Assembly: GCF_029855125.1 (NCBI RefSeq)
Contig: NZ_CP123229.1
Coordinates: forward strand, 3,082,501 to 3,146,500
DNA from: Methylocapsa sp. D3K7
GTDB lineage: Bacteria > Pseudomonadota > Alphaproteobacteria > Rhizobiales > Beijerinckiaceae
DNA: 64,000 nt
Reading direction: 5' to 3'
How positions within the stretch are numbered: the stretch's first letter is position 1; each line of letters starts with the position of its first letter. A program made the translations under genes and the position numbers. The notes under the pieces are model-generated. The model did not search any database. It worked only from the letters and a program-made list of their open reading frames with translations, and was not told where the DNA came from. Of this stretch, positions 17,280 to 26,486 are shown in pieces.

Positions 17280-17711
17280 GTGAGCTCAGCCTATGTCGTT
17301 TCCACCCAAAATCTTCCGCGCGCGCATGTCGGCGGAGTCGATGACCCTGCGGTCCGCTGGGCTGGCGCATTCGCCACCTATGGCGGACATGGTGCGACCC
17401 AATCCTCCACCATCGTGTACGAAATCGAGCCGGGCGGGCGGCTCGGCTGGCATACCGACGCCACCGAGGAGACGCAGTATATCCTTTCCGGTGCTGGCGA
17501 ACTTCGCTTGGAAGATGGCACCATCCATGCGGTCGGACCTGGCAGCGTGTTCGTTCTCCCGACGCCGTTACGTCATGACCTCGCCAACACGGGCAAGGAC
17601 ACCTTGCGGGCAGTCGCTTTTTTCGCGGCGCCCATGTTCACCCAGCAGTTCGACAATGCGATGCTGGCGCCCAACGTTCATGTGCTTGGGACCCCGAATC
17701 GGGAGGGTTAA
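17280..17711 (+). CDS. cupin-domain protein
   Basis: 143 residues from GTG at 17280, with a strong AGGAGG 6 bases upstream. The double-stranded beta-helix cupin motifs are visible: GGRLGWHTDATEETQYILSG (motif 1, metal-binding histidine and glutamates) and GSVFVLPTPLRHDLANTG (motif 2). A metal-dependent small-molecule enzyme or binding protein is likely. Function and substrate cannot be stated. It appears monocistronic. Confidence 0.8.
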   Translation: MSSAYVVSTQNLPRAHVGGVDDPAVRWAGAFATYGGHGATQSSTIVYEIEPGGRLGWHTDATEETQYILSGAGELRLEDGTIHAVGPGSVFVLPTPLRHDLANTGKDTLRAVAFFAAPMFTQQFDNAMLAPNVHVLGTPNREG

Positions 17712-17921
17712 GCATCCCGGGCGAATGCTCCGTGGCCAAGGCGGGCGGCCGTTGAGGTCCTTAGTGCCGGCGCAAATCGCCGGGCATGATGCCAATAACC
17801 GCAAGGAGTGGCGCGAGACCGGCGCCCAGTTCCTTGCGGTTTTCCCTTCACTCGCTCCGCCAGCTTTCATCGCGGCGGTTTTGGCATCCAAGTTCTACAG
17901 AGTGCAGGCAGGCTCAAGAAC

Positions 17922-18836
17922 TTATTGTCCGGCCAGGAAATTGACGGTCAAAGTTTGGCCGCTCAAGCAAGCAGTGTTCGGCTGATATTGGTTCTCGGGA
18001 GGATCGAACATTGGATAAAAATACGCATTGAGGCAATTGGCAGAACCCTGACATATCGCATTCGGGTTGCCGCACATGCTGGGATAGTTTGCCGTCCCAT
18101 ATTTGGTGCTGGCTGGCCCTTGACACGTATAAATCGTATTGCCATTGCAGGCGACCGACACTGGAAGATTGTACGCGGCACCGCCGGTCCCCGCGCATTG
18201 GTTTGCCTTCCATAATGTGTCGGTGCACGTCGATGGAATGACACTTATATCAAACCAGACACAGTTTCCCTTATTGAAGCAGCCCGGATTGCTGGCGGGT
18301 TCAAAGTTTGTTTCGACCATGGTTTGATGATTGACTTGGGCATTGAAACAATCCGCCGGAACTTGCGTCAACGAGGCGCAAAAACGCGAAGCGACTCCAT
18401 TGCTTGTCACGTTGGCGATGCACGTAGCTCCGCTGGCAATTATTGCCCCCGTACCCGACTTGGTGCAGCCATTGCCCCATGAAATGGGTCCTGGATTGTG
18501 ATCGATCGTCGTGAAGCCAACAAAAATCGGGACGTTGCGGCTGTTTACGATGTTCACGAGACCGCTGGCGCCGCCGAGAATTGGCGGGTTGCAAGCTTTT
18601 ACGGCAACCGCTTTGATCTGCGGATCGGTGATCGCAAAAGTCTTTCCTGTCTTTGGATCGCCCAATTGAGGTTCGCCCAGCCCGCCGCTGGGACAGATTA
18701 AAGTCAAATTCGGATTTATCCCTGTCGCGAAGGCCGGGCTTAGCCACAAGCTGGCAATTCCGGCAAGCAAACACATCGCGGCGGCCACCGGCCAGCCTGG
18801 ACGGCGATCAATTCCACTCCCCATTCGCATTGGCAT
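17922..18836 (-). CDS. secreted cysteine-rich protein, possibly thaumatin-like
   Basis: 304 residues from ATG at 18836 (an alternative GTG start is at 18863). An N-terminal hydrophobic stretch (AAAMCLLAGIASLWLSPAFA) ending in AFA is a signal peptide, so the protein is exported. The mature part has many cysteines in regular spacing, with GNCVWFDISVIPSTCTD, YNLPVSVAC and CLNAYFYPMFDPP. The pattern recalls thaumatin/osmotin-like domains that bind sugars or glucans, but I am not certain. It lies alone and has no operon partner. The neighbouring 210 bp toward the cupin gene hold nothing recognisable. Confidence 0.6.
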   Translation of the reverse strand: MPMRMGSGIDRRPGWPVAAAMCLLAGIASLWLSPAFATGINPNLTLICPSGGLGEPQLGDPKTGKTFAITDPQIKAVAVKACNPPILGGASGLVNIVNSRNVPIFVGFTTIDHNPGPISWGNGCTKSGTGAIIASGATCIANVTSNGVASRFCASLTQVPADCFNAQVNHQTMVETNFEPASNPGCFNKGNCVWFDISVIPSTCTDTLWKANQCAGTGGAAYNLPVSVACNGNTIYTCQGPASTKYGTANYPSMCGNPNAICQGSANCLNAYFYPMFDPPENQYQPNTACLSGQTLTVNFLAGQ

Positions 18837-18996
18837 GTGATTCGTTTCCCAGTTGGCTCTCACAAACCGGTGCTTATCTGGGCGGAGAGCAGAAACCGGG
18901 ACGTGAACTAACAGCCGGGGCTTTCGCGAAACATATGCGGATATTTTATATCAGGGCACGGAAGCAATGCCCGGAGGCAGACGGGTCGGCTTGCCG

Positions 18997-19449
18997 TCAA
19001 TCGCCAGACCCATAGTAGCCGCCGAAGAACGGCGTTCCAACGCCATCCTCAGGGTTGAAGACGCCGTAGCGGTAGCCTTGGTTCGTCGGAATCCAATCAT
19101 AGTAGCGCGAGGCGTCAGCGGCGATCGCGAAAAGAACCGGGTTGTCCCACGGCGGACGCGGATGCGTCGCGCGATAGCGCGCGGCCCCGATGCGATAACG
19201 GACCGGCAGCGGATAAAAACCATACCCACTGTCCGGGTCGCCAACGAGGTCGATCATGTGGCCTTTTCGTCCGGTCGTGTAGAGGGCTCGTTCTCCGTGC
19301 CCGACGCTGCGGATATAGGTCCGGTGAGAGGGGCCCCTGGCATGCCGGTAAGCGGCAGTTCCCTTGTGCGGTGTAGATGCTTGCGCGGCCGGTGCAAAAG
19401 CAAACGCTGAGGCGATCGCGAGAACTCCAATTGTCCAGTCCCGGCGCAT
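18997..19449 (-). CDS. exported protein of unknown function
   Basis: 150 residues from ATG at 19449, with GGGGA 7 bases upstream. Residues about 5-25 are a signal peptide ending AAQAS. The mature region is rich in Tyr, Arg, His and Gly, for example SGYGFYPLPVRYRIG and a C-terminal FFGGYYGSGD tail. Such small Tyr/Gly-rich periplasmic proteins are common in Hyphomicrobiales but uncharacterised. No catalytic motif is visible. Confidence 0.65.
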   Translation of the reverse strand: MRRDWTIGVLAIASAFAFAPAAQASTPHKGTAAYRHARGPSHRTYIRSVGHGERALYTTGRKGHMIDLVGDPDSGYGFYPLPVRYRIGAARYRATHPRPPWDNPVLFAIAADASRYYDWIPTNQGYRYGVFNPEDGVGTPFFGGYYGSGD

Positions 19450-19753
19450 CGCCAAATCCCCACAGCTGCCGCGTCAGAGTCGACGCTTTCCTTAGATGGG
19501 ACATCTAGCCTCGTATTTCCACATGTATTTCGGTTCTGGCATCGGAATGGCCGTGAACAATGCGTCGCGGACTCGCGCAATCGCCGCTCGTCATCCCGGC
19601 GGCCGAAAATACAGCTTTTGCGCAGAACACCACTTCGTTCAGATGCCGAAAAATGTATGAGGCGGTGCAGCCTTGGAGCAGCGCAATCGTACCAAAACGT
19701 TTCACGTGAAACGTTTTGGTACGATTTGGACATGGTTTCGGTCAAAAACCTCT
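19450..19753. other. intergenic stretch carrying the parS-like palindrome
   Basis: 304 bp between the exported protein gene and the HDAC-family gene. The only notable structure is the 42-bp perfect palindrome at 19685-19726. Short frames running through the palindrome encode mirrored peptides on both strands and are not genes. Confidence 0.5.
19685..19726. other. parS-like centromere site inside a perfect 42-bp palindrome
   Basis: The centre reads GTTTCACGTGAAAC, the 14-bp core of the bacterial parS consensus (TGTTTCACGTGAAACA) bound by ParB. The outermost consensus T/A pair is C/G here. The symmetry continues perfectly through ACCAAAA and GGTACGATT arms on each side to 42 bp. ParB loads at such sites and spreads to segregate the chromosome. 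parS sites generally cluster near the replication origin. The parS core is recognised by sequence; the long flanking symmetry is unusual and unexplained. Confidence 0.75.
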
Positions 19754-20719
19754 TCATGCCTCCATTAGCGCTGCGACATGCGCGGCGGCGGAGAGACCGA
19801 GGCCTTGGAGATCATAGCCGCCTTCGAGAATCGAGACGATACGGCCCTTGGCGTGTTTTGCCGCGATCTCGATGAGCCGGGCGGTGATCCAGGCGAAATC
19901 CGCTTCGCCGAGATCAAGGCCGCCCAGCGGATCGCGGCGATGCGCGTCGAAGCCCGCCGAGATGACAATCAAATCCGGACAAAACGCATCGATGCGCGGC
20001 AGCAGCGCCAGTTCCATGGCTTCCTTGAATATCTCGCCATTGCTGCCGGGAAGGAGCGGTGCATTGACGATATTGTCGTGCTCACCGCATTCGTCGCGCC
20101 CGCCCGTGCCAGGGAATAGCGGCATTTGATGCGACGAGGCATAGAGCACCGAGGCGTCGGACCAGAAAATCTCCTGTGTCCCATTGCCGTGATGGACGTC
20201 GAAATCGAGGATCGCCACCCGCTCGGCGCCGTGGACGGCTTGGGCGTGACGGGCGGCAATCGCCGCGGTGTTGAAGAAGCAAAACCCCATCGGCGATGCG
20301 GTCCCGGCGTGATGGCCCGGGGGGCGCATTGCGACGAAGGCGTTTTGAACGGCTCCTTGCATGACGTCATCGACCGCCGATGTGACGCCGCCGACGCAAT
20401 GCGCGATTGCGGCAAAGCTTTTTGTGCTCATTGGCGTATCGGCGTCGAGATAGATTCGTCCTCGCGCGGGGGAGGCCGATTCGATCGCATCGACATAATC
20501 TGCGGGGTGCACCCGCAAGACGGCGGCGCGATTGATTCCGGGGGCCTCCGCCCGCCGCAGCGGCGCGAAGCGCGGCTCATTGAGGGCTTCCATGATCGCG
20601 CGGATGCGGTCCGGGCGTTCGGGATGACCAGTTCCGGTGTCGTGATCAAGACACGCGGGGTGGCTCAAAAGAAGCGTTGTCAAAATCGAAAAATCCGTAG
20701 GTTTGCCTCCCTGCCTCAT
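19754..20719 (-). CDS. histone-deacetylase-family metal amidohydrolase
   Basis: 321 residues. Motifs of the AcuC/acetylpolyamine amidohydrolase/HDAC superfamily appear in order: HPERPDRI, RPPGHHAG, FFNTAAIAA, LDFDVHHGNGTQ, and SAGFDAHRRDPLGG with the zinc aspartates and histidine. It should deacetylate an N-acetylated amine or lysine using zinc. In bacteria such enzymes act on acetoin-pathway proteins, polyamines or unknown substrates. It is divergent from modE with 165 bp between. ATG at 20719 is used; the conserved part begins near LLLSHPACLDHD, so a later start is possible. Confidence 0.9.
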   Translation of the reverse strand: MRQGGKPTDFSILTTLLLSHPACLDHDTGTGHPERPDRIRAIMEALNEPRFAPLRRAEAPGINRAAVLRVHPADYVDAIESASPARGRIYLDADTPMSTKSFAAIAHCVGGVTSAVDDVMQGAVQNAFVAMRPPGHHAGTASPMGFCFFNTAAIAARHAQAVHGAERVAILDFDVHHGNGTQEIFWSDASVLYASSHQMPLFPGTGGRDECGEHDNIVNAPLLPGSNGEIFKEAMELALLPRIDAFCPDLIVISAGFDAHRRDPLGGLDLGEADFAWITARLIEIAAKHAKGRIVSILEGGYDLQGLGLSAAAHVAALMEA

Positions 20720-20785
20720 CCATTATGGGTTTGGAAGGCCTGCGTCCATAGGCGCTCGGCCGCCCATTCGGCAAAGGCCGCGCCA

Positions 20786-20813
20786 GCAGGTAAAAGGATA
20801 ACTATCAACCTGC
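20786..20813. promoter_or_regulatory. interrupted inverted repeat upstream of modE
   Basis: GCAGGT and GATA on the left face TATC and ACCTGC on the right, with unequal inner spacers (5 and 0 bases) around a central AC. It lies between the divergent HDAC-family and modE genes. It does not match the E. coli ModE box. Binding by ModE or another factor is only a guess. Confidence 0.25.
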
Positions 20814-20884
20814 ATCAACATATCGCATATTGGGAATGCCGGTGGAAAAAATGCCGGGAACCGGCCAGATTTAGGGAGGGCAAA

Positions 20885-21688
20885 TTGGCGCGGAGTTCAC
20901 CCGGAGAGATAGATAGCTTGCTGGCATGGCGTGCCGGCGGCCGGCTGCTGATCGGGCGCGAGCGCATCGCCCTGCTCGAATCCGTGGTGGAGCACAAGAG
21001 CATCACCAAGGCGGCGGAGGTTACGGGCTTCAGCTACAAGACGGCGTGGGACGCAGTCAATGCGATCAACAATCTGCTGCCGCGTCCGGCCTTCATCACC
21101 CGTACAGGCGGCTCGCATGGCGGCGGCGCCGAAGTGACGATTGAAGGACGGCGGTTGATCGCCGCCTTCCGCCGTCTCGAGGAAAAACTCGGACATATCT
21201 CGACGGCGATCGCTGAAGAAGGCTTGGAGCACGAGCGTGACTTGCTCTTTTTGGGCATCGGCCTCAAACTCAGCCTCCGCAACGCGTTATTTTGCGAGGT
21301 CGTCAAAATCACTCCGGCGACGATCAATAACGAGGTCAAGCTTGAAGTCTCGCCCGGCGTTATGATCACAACCGCCGTCACCAATGCGAGCGTGAAGGCT
21401 CTCGGACTCACGATTGGCCGAGGCTGCATCGCCATGGTCGATGCGTCTTCGGTGATGCTGGCGCCCCGTGGCGAGGCGTTACGCATCTCGGCACGCAACA
21501 GAATCGCCGGAAAAATCATTAGCCGCATCGACGATGGTGCCGATAGCGAGGTCACCATCGATATTGGTGAGGGAAAAACCCTCGTGGCCGTGATCACCAG
21601 CGAAGGCGCCGATGCCGCCGAAGTGGCGGCTGGCGCGGAGGTTACCGCGCTCTTCAAGACCTCGCATGTCATTCTTGCAAGCGATTGA
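20885..21688 (+). CDS. modE: molybdate-responsive transcriptional regulator ModE
   Basis: 267 residues from TTG at 20885, chosen because GGGAGGG lies 5 bases upstream and no in-frame ATG exists between here and the conserved part. Residues about 15-120 form the winged HTH of ModE (IALLESVVEHKSITKAAEV and FSYKTAWDAVNAINNLL). Two MOP/TOBE molybdate-binding repeats follow, about 125-190 and 200-265. It binds molybdate and regulates molybdate uptake and molybdoenzyme genes. No mod transporter is in the window; the next gene is cobO, 14 bp away. Confidence 0.93.
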   Translation: MARSSPGEIDSLLAWRAGGRLLIGRERIALLESVVEHKSITKAAEVTGFSYKTAWDAVNAINNLLPRPAFITRTGGSHGGGAEVTIEGRRLIAAFRRLEEKLGHISTAIAEEGLEHERDLLFLGIGLKLSLRNALFCEVVKITPATINNEVKLEVSPGVMITTAVTNASVKALGLTIGRGCIAMVDASSVMLAPRGEALRISARNRIAGKIISRIDDGADSEVTIDIGEGKTLVAVITSEGADAAEVAAGAEVTALFKTSHVILASD

Positions 21689-21702
21689 AAGGAAGAACCG
21701 GC

Positions 21703-22311
21703 GTGCTGGACGACGAAGCTCTTCGCCACAAGCAAAAAATGGAAAAGCGCAAGGCCGCGCAGGATGCCGAGGTCGCCGCCAAGACCATCACCCAAAAAGG
21801 CCTCCTTATCGTCCATACCGGCAAGGGCAAGGGGAAATCGACGGCGGCCTTGGGGCTTTTGCTGCGCGCGCTTGGGCATGATTGGCCTTGCGGCGTCGTG
21901 CAATTCATCAAGGGCGCATGGGATACCGGCGAGCGACGGGCTTTGAACCGGTTTTCCGATCTTTTGTCCTGGCACACGATGGGCGAAGGATTTACGTGGG
22001 AGACGCAAGATCGCGCGCGGGATATGGCGGCAGCGGCGGCGGCTTGGTCGAAGGCGCAAGACCTCATCGCCGATCCCAAGCTAAAACTTGTTGTCCTCGA
22101 TGAATTGAACGTGGCGTTGCGCTACGAGTATTTGCCTCTCGATAAGGTGATCGCGGTGTTGCGGTCCCGCAGACCAGCGCTTCACATCGTCGTGACCGGC
22201 CGCAATGCAAAGCCCGAAATGCTGGAAGTGGCGGACCTTGTGACCGAGATGAGTCTCGTTAAGCATCATTTCGAGGCTGGCGTGAAGGCGCAAGAGGGGA
22301 TCGAGTTCTGA
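21703..22311 (+). CDS. cobO: corrinoid adenosyltransferase (CobO/BtuR)
   Basis: 202 residues from GTG at 21703, with AGGAAG 7 bases upstream; a TTG overlapping the modE stop is possible. The P-loop [27 protein letters not shown] and [12 protein letters not shown] motifs identify the CobA/CobO/BtuR family, which transfers adenosyl from ATP to the cobalt of cob(I)yrinic acid a,c-diamide or cobalamin. The typical C-terminal [16 protein letters not shown] end is present. It leads a cobO-cobQ run in a cobalamin cluster. Confidence 0.95.
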   Translation: MLDDEALRHKQKMEKRKAAQDAEVAAKTITQKGLLIVHTGKGKGKSTAALGLLLRALGHDWPCGVVQFIKGAWDTGERRALNRFSDLLSWHTMGEGFTWETQDRARDMAAAAAAWSKAQDLIADPKLKLVVLDELNVALRYEYLPLDKVIAVLRSRRPALHIVVTGRNAKPEMLEVADLVTEMSLVKHHFEAGVKAQEGIEF

Positions 22312-22337
22312 ACGTCGCGCGGCGGGCCAAAAGTCTG

Positions 22338-23780
22338 ATGCTGCAAGGCACTGGCTCCGGAGTTGGCAAATCGCTGATTGTCGCCGGTCTCTGCCGCGCC
22401 TATCGCAATCGCGGGCTCACTGTCCGCCCATTCAAGCCGCAGAACATGTCGAACAATGCTGCCGTTACGCCGGACGGCGGCGAAATCGGCCGGGCCCAGG
22501 CAACGCAGGCACGGGCCTGCGGGGTGCCCGCAAGCATCGACATGAATCCTGTCCTGTTGAAACCGCACAGCGAACATGGCGCCCAAATCGTTTTACGCGG
22601 CAAGGTCATTGGCCAGGCTCGGGCGTGCGATTACCAGGAGCTCAAACCAAAACTTCTTCCGGCCGTGCTCGACAGTTTCTCAACGCTGTGTGGGAATCCT
22701 GACCTGGTCCTCGTGGAAGGCGCCGGCAGCGCGTCGGAAATCAATTTGCGCGCGAACGACATCGCCAACATGGGCTTTGCCCGCGCCGCCAATGTGCCGG
22801 TGATTTTGATGGGTGACATCGATCGCGGCGGTGTCATCGCTCAGATCGTTGGGACCAAGACGGTGATCGATCCGGCCGATGCGGAATTGATCAAAGGGTT
22901 TTTGGTGAACAAGTTTCGCGGCGATTCCTCTTTGTTTGCCGATGGCATGCGAAGGATTGAGGAATTTACAGGTTGGCCCAGCCTTGGGCTGATTCCGTTT
23001 TGTGCCACAGCCGCCCATTTGCCGGAGGAGGATTCGCAGGGCCTTCCCATTGGCAAGCCCCGCGGAGACGGCAAGATCACGATCGCTGTCCCAGTTTTGC
23101 CTGGCATCGCCAATTTCGACGATCTCGATCCGCTGGTGCTAGAAAGTGATGTCCGTCTCGTGATGGTGCGACGTGGCGAAACTTTGCCAGCTGAGGCGGC
23201 GATTGTCATTCTGCCTGGCTCGAAAACGACGCTAGCCGATCTTGCGTGTTTCCTGGGCGAGGGCTGGGGCATCGATCTTCGCGCGCATCTGCGGCGCGGC
23301 GGCCATGTGCTCGGCCTTTGCGGCGGCTATCAGATGCTTGGCAAAGTCATTCGCGATCTCGGAGGCATCGAAGGTCCTCCTGGCGAGATGCCAGGGCTTG
23401 GCCTGCTCGACATCGAGACGGATCTCTTGGGCGACAAATTGCTGGCGCCCGTACAAGGAAAAGACGCGCGCACCAGCGCCCCTTTCACCGGCTATGAAAT
23501 GCATATTGGCCGCAGTTTTGGGCCGGATTGCGGGCGGCCTTTGTTGCATTTTAGCGATGGACGCAAGGATGGCGCAGTGTCCGCCAACGGTTTGGTGAGC
23601 GGCTGCTATGTGCATGGGCTTTTCACGGACGCCGGGCAACGAAGCGCTCTCCTCGCCCGCCTTGGCGGCAAAGGGTCCGGCGTCTCCTATGAAGAGACTC
23701 TGGAGGCGGCGCTCGACGCCGTCGCTGCGCATCTTGAAACGCATCTCGACCTCGATCGTCTTCTCACGCTTGCAAGATAA
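22338..23780 (+). CDS. cobQ: cobyric acid synthase (CobQ)
   Basis: 480 residues. The N-terminal dethiobiotin-synthetase-like ATPase half starts [18 protein letters not shown] with a P-loop and [11 protein letters not shown]. The C-terminal half is a class I glutamine amidotransferase with the nucleophile cysteine in [10 protein letters not shown]. It amidates four side chains of adenosylcobyrinic a,c-diamide with glutamine and ATP. The 3' end overlaps the 3' end of the convergent cobD by 17 bp. Confidence 0.96.
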   Translation: MLQGTGSGVGKSLIVAGLCRAYRNRGLTVRPFKPQNMSNNAAVTPDGGEIGRAQATQARACGVPASIDMNPVLLKPHSEHGAQIVLRGKVIGQARACDYQELKPKLLPAVLDSFSTLCGNPDLVLVEGAGSASEINLRANDIANMGFARAANVPVILMGDIDRGGVIAQIVGTKTVIDPADAELIKGFLVNKFRGDSSLFADGMRRIEEFTGWPSLGLIPFCATAAHLPEEDSQGLPIGKPRGDGKITIAVPVLPGIANFDDLDPLVLESDVRLVMVRRGETLPAEAAIVILPGSKTTLADLACFLGEGWGIDLRAHLRRGGHVLGLCGGYQMLGKVIRDLGGIEGPPGEMPGLGLLDIETDLLGDKLLAPVQGKDARTSAPFTGYEMHIGRSFGPDCGRPLLHFSDGRKDGAVSANGLVSGCYVHGLFTDAGQRSALLARLGGKGSGVSYEETLEAALDAVAAHLETHLDLDRLLTLAR

Positions 23781-24741
23781 GAATTGCCGTCAGCGCCAGG
23801 GCGATCCAATGGACGGTGCAGGCACTTCGATAGAGAACGAGCGCGCGCCTTATGTCTTGGGTGCAAGGCGCTTTGCCTGAACCGATCCAGGCATCGTCAA
23901 CCGTCGTTCCCGCATAGGCACGCGGGCCGCCAAGCCGCAAGCCGAGAGCGCCGGCGAACGCCGCCTCGGGCCAGCCGGCGTTGGGGGAAGGGTGCCCGCG
24001 CGCGTCGCGCCGCACGACACGCCAGGCTGTTTTGGGCGAAGTGCCTGGGACGATCCGTGCCGCGATGACGACCCACAAGGCGGAGAGCCGCGCTGGAACA
24101 AAATTGACGAGATCGTCAAGTTTCGCGGCGGCAAAACCGAAGGCCGCGTACCGCGGCGTCCGGTGGCCGATCATGCTGTCGGCGGTGTTGATGGCCTTGT
24201 AGCAAACACCGCCCGGAAGGCCGCCGAGTGCGAGCCAGAACACGGGCGCCACGATACCGTCGGAGAAATTTTCGGCGAGGCTCTCGATCGCCGCGTGGGC
24301 GACGTCAGCCTCATCGAGGCACGCGACATCGCGGCCGACGATTTTAGCTGCCGCCACGCGGCCTTCGTCCAATCCTATGGCGAGCGCCTCGGCGACGGCC
24401 AGGACATGTGCGTCGAGACTTCGTTGTGCGATGAGGCTGGAGGCGGCAAGTGCCATGAGAGCCAAGCCGGCCGCGGGAGGGAGCCTCGCAAGCGCAAGGT
24501 GGAAAAGGGTGGCGGCACTCCAAGCGAGTGCTAAAAGCAAGGCGAGCGCCACCACTCCCATTGTCCGCCGGTACGCAAAGGAGCGATCCGTATGGTTCAA
24601 GCGCCGGTCGCCGAGCGCGACCAGACAACCGATCCAAGTGACCGGATGACCGATCGCGCGAAACAGCCAGGGCGGATAGCCAAGGCCCGCCTCGAGGGTG
24701 GCCGCGAGGGCCGCGAGCGTCAAATTTGCGGCCAAATCCAT
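23764..24741 (-). CDS. cobD: adenosylcobinamide-phosphate synthase (CobD/CbiB)
   Basis: 325 residues of an integral membrane protein with several hydrophobic helices. Signatures are HPVTWIG near the N-terminus, [31 protein letters not shown] and [18 protein letters not shown]. It attaches aminopropanol phosphate to cobyric acid. Its start codon lies in the CATG shared with the divergent cobC start, and its 3' end overlaps cobQ, so this gene is tightly packed between two oppositely transcribed partners of the same pathway. Confidence 0.95.
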   Translation of the reverse strand: MDLAANLTLAALAATLEAGLGYPPWLFRAIGHPVTWIGCLVALGDRRLNHTDRSFAYRRTMGVVALALLLALAWSAATLFHLALARLPPAAGLALMALAASSLIAQRSLDAHVLAVAEALAIGLDEGRVAAAKIVGRDVACLDEADVAHAAIESLAENFSDGIVAPVFWLALGGLPGGVCYKAINTADSMIGHRTPRYAAFGFAAAKLDDLVNFVPARLSALWVVIAARIVPGTSPKTAWRVVRRDARGHPSPNAGWPEAAFAGALGLRLGGPRAYAGTTVDDAWIGSGKAPCTQDIRRALVLYRSACTVHWIALALTAILILQA

Positions 24742-25756
24742 GGGTGAGACGTCCGTTCAAAGCTTTGAAATGCCCGCGCATGGCGGCAACCTCTTTGCCG
24801 CGCGACAAGCCTATCCGCAAGCCCCAGAACCCTGGCTCGATCTTTCGACCGGTATCAACCCCTATCCCTATCCGTTCGCCAATCCGCCACCGGAAAGTTT
24901 TGCGCGATTGCCGGAACAGGAGGCGATTCGCTCGCTCGAAGCGGCGGCCGCAAGAGCCTACCGCACCCCCATGACCGCCGAGACGATTGCCGCGCCGGGC
25001 AGCCAGGCGATCATCAATTGGCTGCCCCATCTCGTGCCCGCAAAGTGGGTTGGAATCCTGGGATTTACCTATTGCGAATATGCGGCACGCTGGGCCGCGG
25101 CCGGAGCCAAAGTGACAATTGCCCGCGACCTCGCGGAACTCGAACGGCAGGATGTTGTGATCATCGTCAATCCCAACAATCCCGACGGCAGACTTGTCGC
25201 GGCGGCGGATCTCCATGCACTCGCGACGGCGCTCGCTGGGAGTGGCGGCTTGTTGGTTGTCGATGAAGCCTTTGTCGATTTTCTTGAACCAGGCGCCAGT
25301 GCCGTTCCGGGGATGCCGGAACAAGGGATGATTGTGTTGCGCTCCTTCGGCAAGGCTTATGGCTTGCCCGGGCTCCGGCTCGGTTTCGCGGCCGGGCCGA
25401 AAGCTCTCGCGGAGAAACTTCGTGCCGCGTTCGGTCCCTGGCCGGTCTCGGGCGTGGCCATCGCGATCGGTTCAAAAGCCTTACTCGATCGTGCCTGGCT
25501 CGCGGACGCGTCGATGCGCCTCATGGCACAGGGCTTGGCGCTCGACAACATACTGGCAGCGGCCGGTTTTTCAGTGGCTGGCAGCAATGCGCTCTTCCGG
25601 CTTGCGTGTCACAATGACGCGCAAGTTTGGTTCGATCATCTGGCGAGAAATGGCATATTGGTACGGCGTTTCACAGCGCATCCGGATTGGCTGCGCTTTG
25701 GTATCGCAGGCTCCGATATTGACATCTCCCGGCTATCTCGTGCACTCAAAAAGTAG
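24740..25756 (+). CDS. cobC: threonine-phosphate decarboxylase CobC
   Basis: 338 residues from ATG at 24740, whose bases AT overlap the start of the divergent cobD; the alternative ATG at 24770 leaves the conserved region whole. This is a fold-type I PLP enzyme of the HisC-like class: STGINPYPYP near the N-terminus, VNPNNPDGR, VVDEAFVDF and the PLP lysine in RSFGKAYGLPGLR. It makes aminopropanol phosphate from L-threonine phosphate for the cobalamin nucleotide loop. No clear ribosome binding site is seen at either start. Confidence 0.93.
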   Translation: MGETSVQSFEMPAHGGNLFAARQAYPQAPEPWLDLSTGINPYPYPFANPPPESFARLPEQEAIRSLEAAAARAYRTPMTAETIAAPGSQAIINWLPHLVPAKWVGILGFTYCEYAARWAAAGAKVTIARDLAELERQDVVIIVNPNNPDGRLVAAADLHALATALAGSGGLLVVDEAFVDFLEPGASAVPGMPEQGMIVLRSFGKAYGLPGLRLGFAAGPKALAEKLRAAFGPWPVSGVAIAIGSKALLDRAWLADASMRLMAQGLALDNILAAAGFSVAGSNALFRLACHNDAQVWFDHLARNGILVRRFTAHPDWLRFGIAGSDIDISRLSRALKK

Positions 25757-25784
25757 CAAACCGGCAAACAGTAGAAACAACTAG

Positions 25785-25801
25785 CTTGAAATACTTCTAA
25801 A
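25785..25801. promoter_or_regulatory. Irr/ICE-like half-palindrome upstream of the iron cluster
   Basis: CTTGAAA-TAC-TTCTAAA compared with the iron-control element TTTAGAA-N3-TTCTAAA of rhizobial Irr: the right arm matches 7 of 7, the left 4 of 7. It lies in an AT-rich 184-bp gap about 140 bp before the P19-like gene. Iron control of this cluster is expected from its function; this site is only a candidate. Confidence 0.3.
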
Positions 25802-25940
25802 TTGACATTTTTAAAATGATTGTAAAACATCGGTCTACATAGTCACGTGGTTTTCAATATAAAAGTTACGATTTGTCTGGTATAGTTATCGATTATTGAG
25901 CTAAGGTCTGGGTTTCATCGGCGCATTGCGGGAAAACAAA

Positions 25941-26486
25941 ATGGCGCGGCTTGGGTTTACTTTGGTTCTTGCCGCGAGCGTATTGGCAATCGCCGGTGCT
26001 GCCACGGCCAAGGAATATCCCGTTGGTGCATCGCAGGAAAAAAACGGGATGGAGATTGGCGCGGTCTATCTGCAGCCGATCGAAATGGATCCCCCCGGCG
26101 TCATGCGGCCGGCCGCTGAATCCGACGTGCATCTTGAATCCGATATCAAGGCGGCTAAGGACAACAAGAACGGTTTCGCGGACGGCGAATGGATTCCCTA
26201 TCTCACGGTCGCCTATGAGCTGACGAAGCTTGATGACAAACAGACTCAGAAAGGCGACTTCATGCCGATGGTCGCCAATGACGGCCCCCACTATGGCGAC
26301 AACGTTAAAATGATGGGGCCTGGCAAATACAAGCTCATTCTCACGATCGCGCCGCCGGATGCGAATGGGCACGCCCATTTCGGCCGCCATGTCGACAAGG
26401 AAACCGGCGTTGCTCCTTGGTTCAAGACCTTCGCCGTCGAATTTGAGTTCACTTATGCTGGAATAGGAAAAAAAGGTGCGTATTGA
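25941..26486 (+). CDS. ftrA: periplasmic iron-binding protein, P19/FtrA family
   Basis: 181 residues from ATG at 25941. A signal peptide ends near AATAKEYPVG. The mature protein shows the P19/Tp34 pattern: EKNGMEIGAVYLQPIEMDP, a central ANDGPHYGDNVKM and PPDANGHAHFGRHVDKETG, with histidines and methionines that bind copper and iron in relatives. Such proteins deliver iron to an FTR1-type permease. The stop codon overlaps the start of the cupredoxin gene. Confidence 0.9.
   Translation: MARLGFTLVLAASVLAIAGAATAKEYPVGASQEKNGMEIGAVYLQPIEMDPPGVMRPAAESDVHLESDIKAAKDNKNGFADGEWIPYLTVAYELTKLDDKQTQKGDFMPMVANDGPHYGDNVKMMGPGKYKLILTIAPPDANGHAHFGRHVDKETGVAPWFKTFAVEFEFTYAGIGKKGAY

Noticed and set aside
19505..19875. 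Mirrored frames on both strands near the parS-like palindrome
   Set aside because: Both encode the same SYQNVSRETFWYD peptide because the DNA is palindromic; neither has a credible gene structure.
20126..20884. Long in-frame extension before modE
   Set aside because: The frame stays open for 250 codons but is antisense to the HDAC-family gene. ModE has normal length from TTG at 20885, which has its own ribosome binding site.
21580..21703. Cobalamin riboswitch before cobO
   Set aside because: cobO follows modE by 14 bp and there is no room for a riboswitch; no B12-box-like sequence was noticed.
24344..25324. Minus-strand 326-codon frame across cobD and cobC
   Set aside because: It is the reverse frame of cobC and cobD; its product has no recognisable domain and a composition typical of antisense frames.
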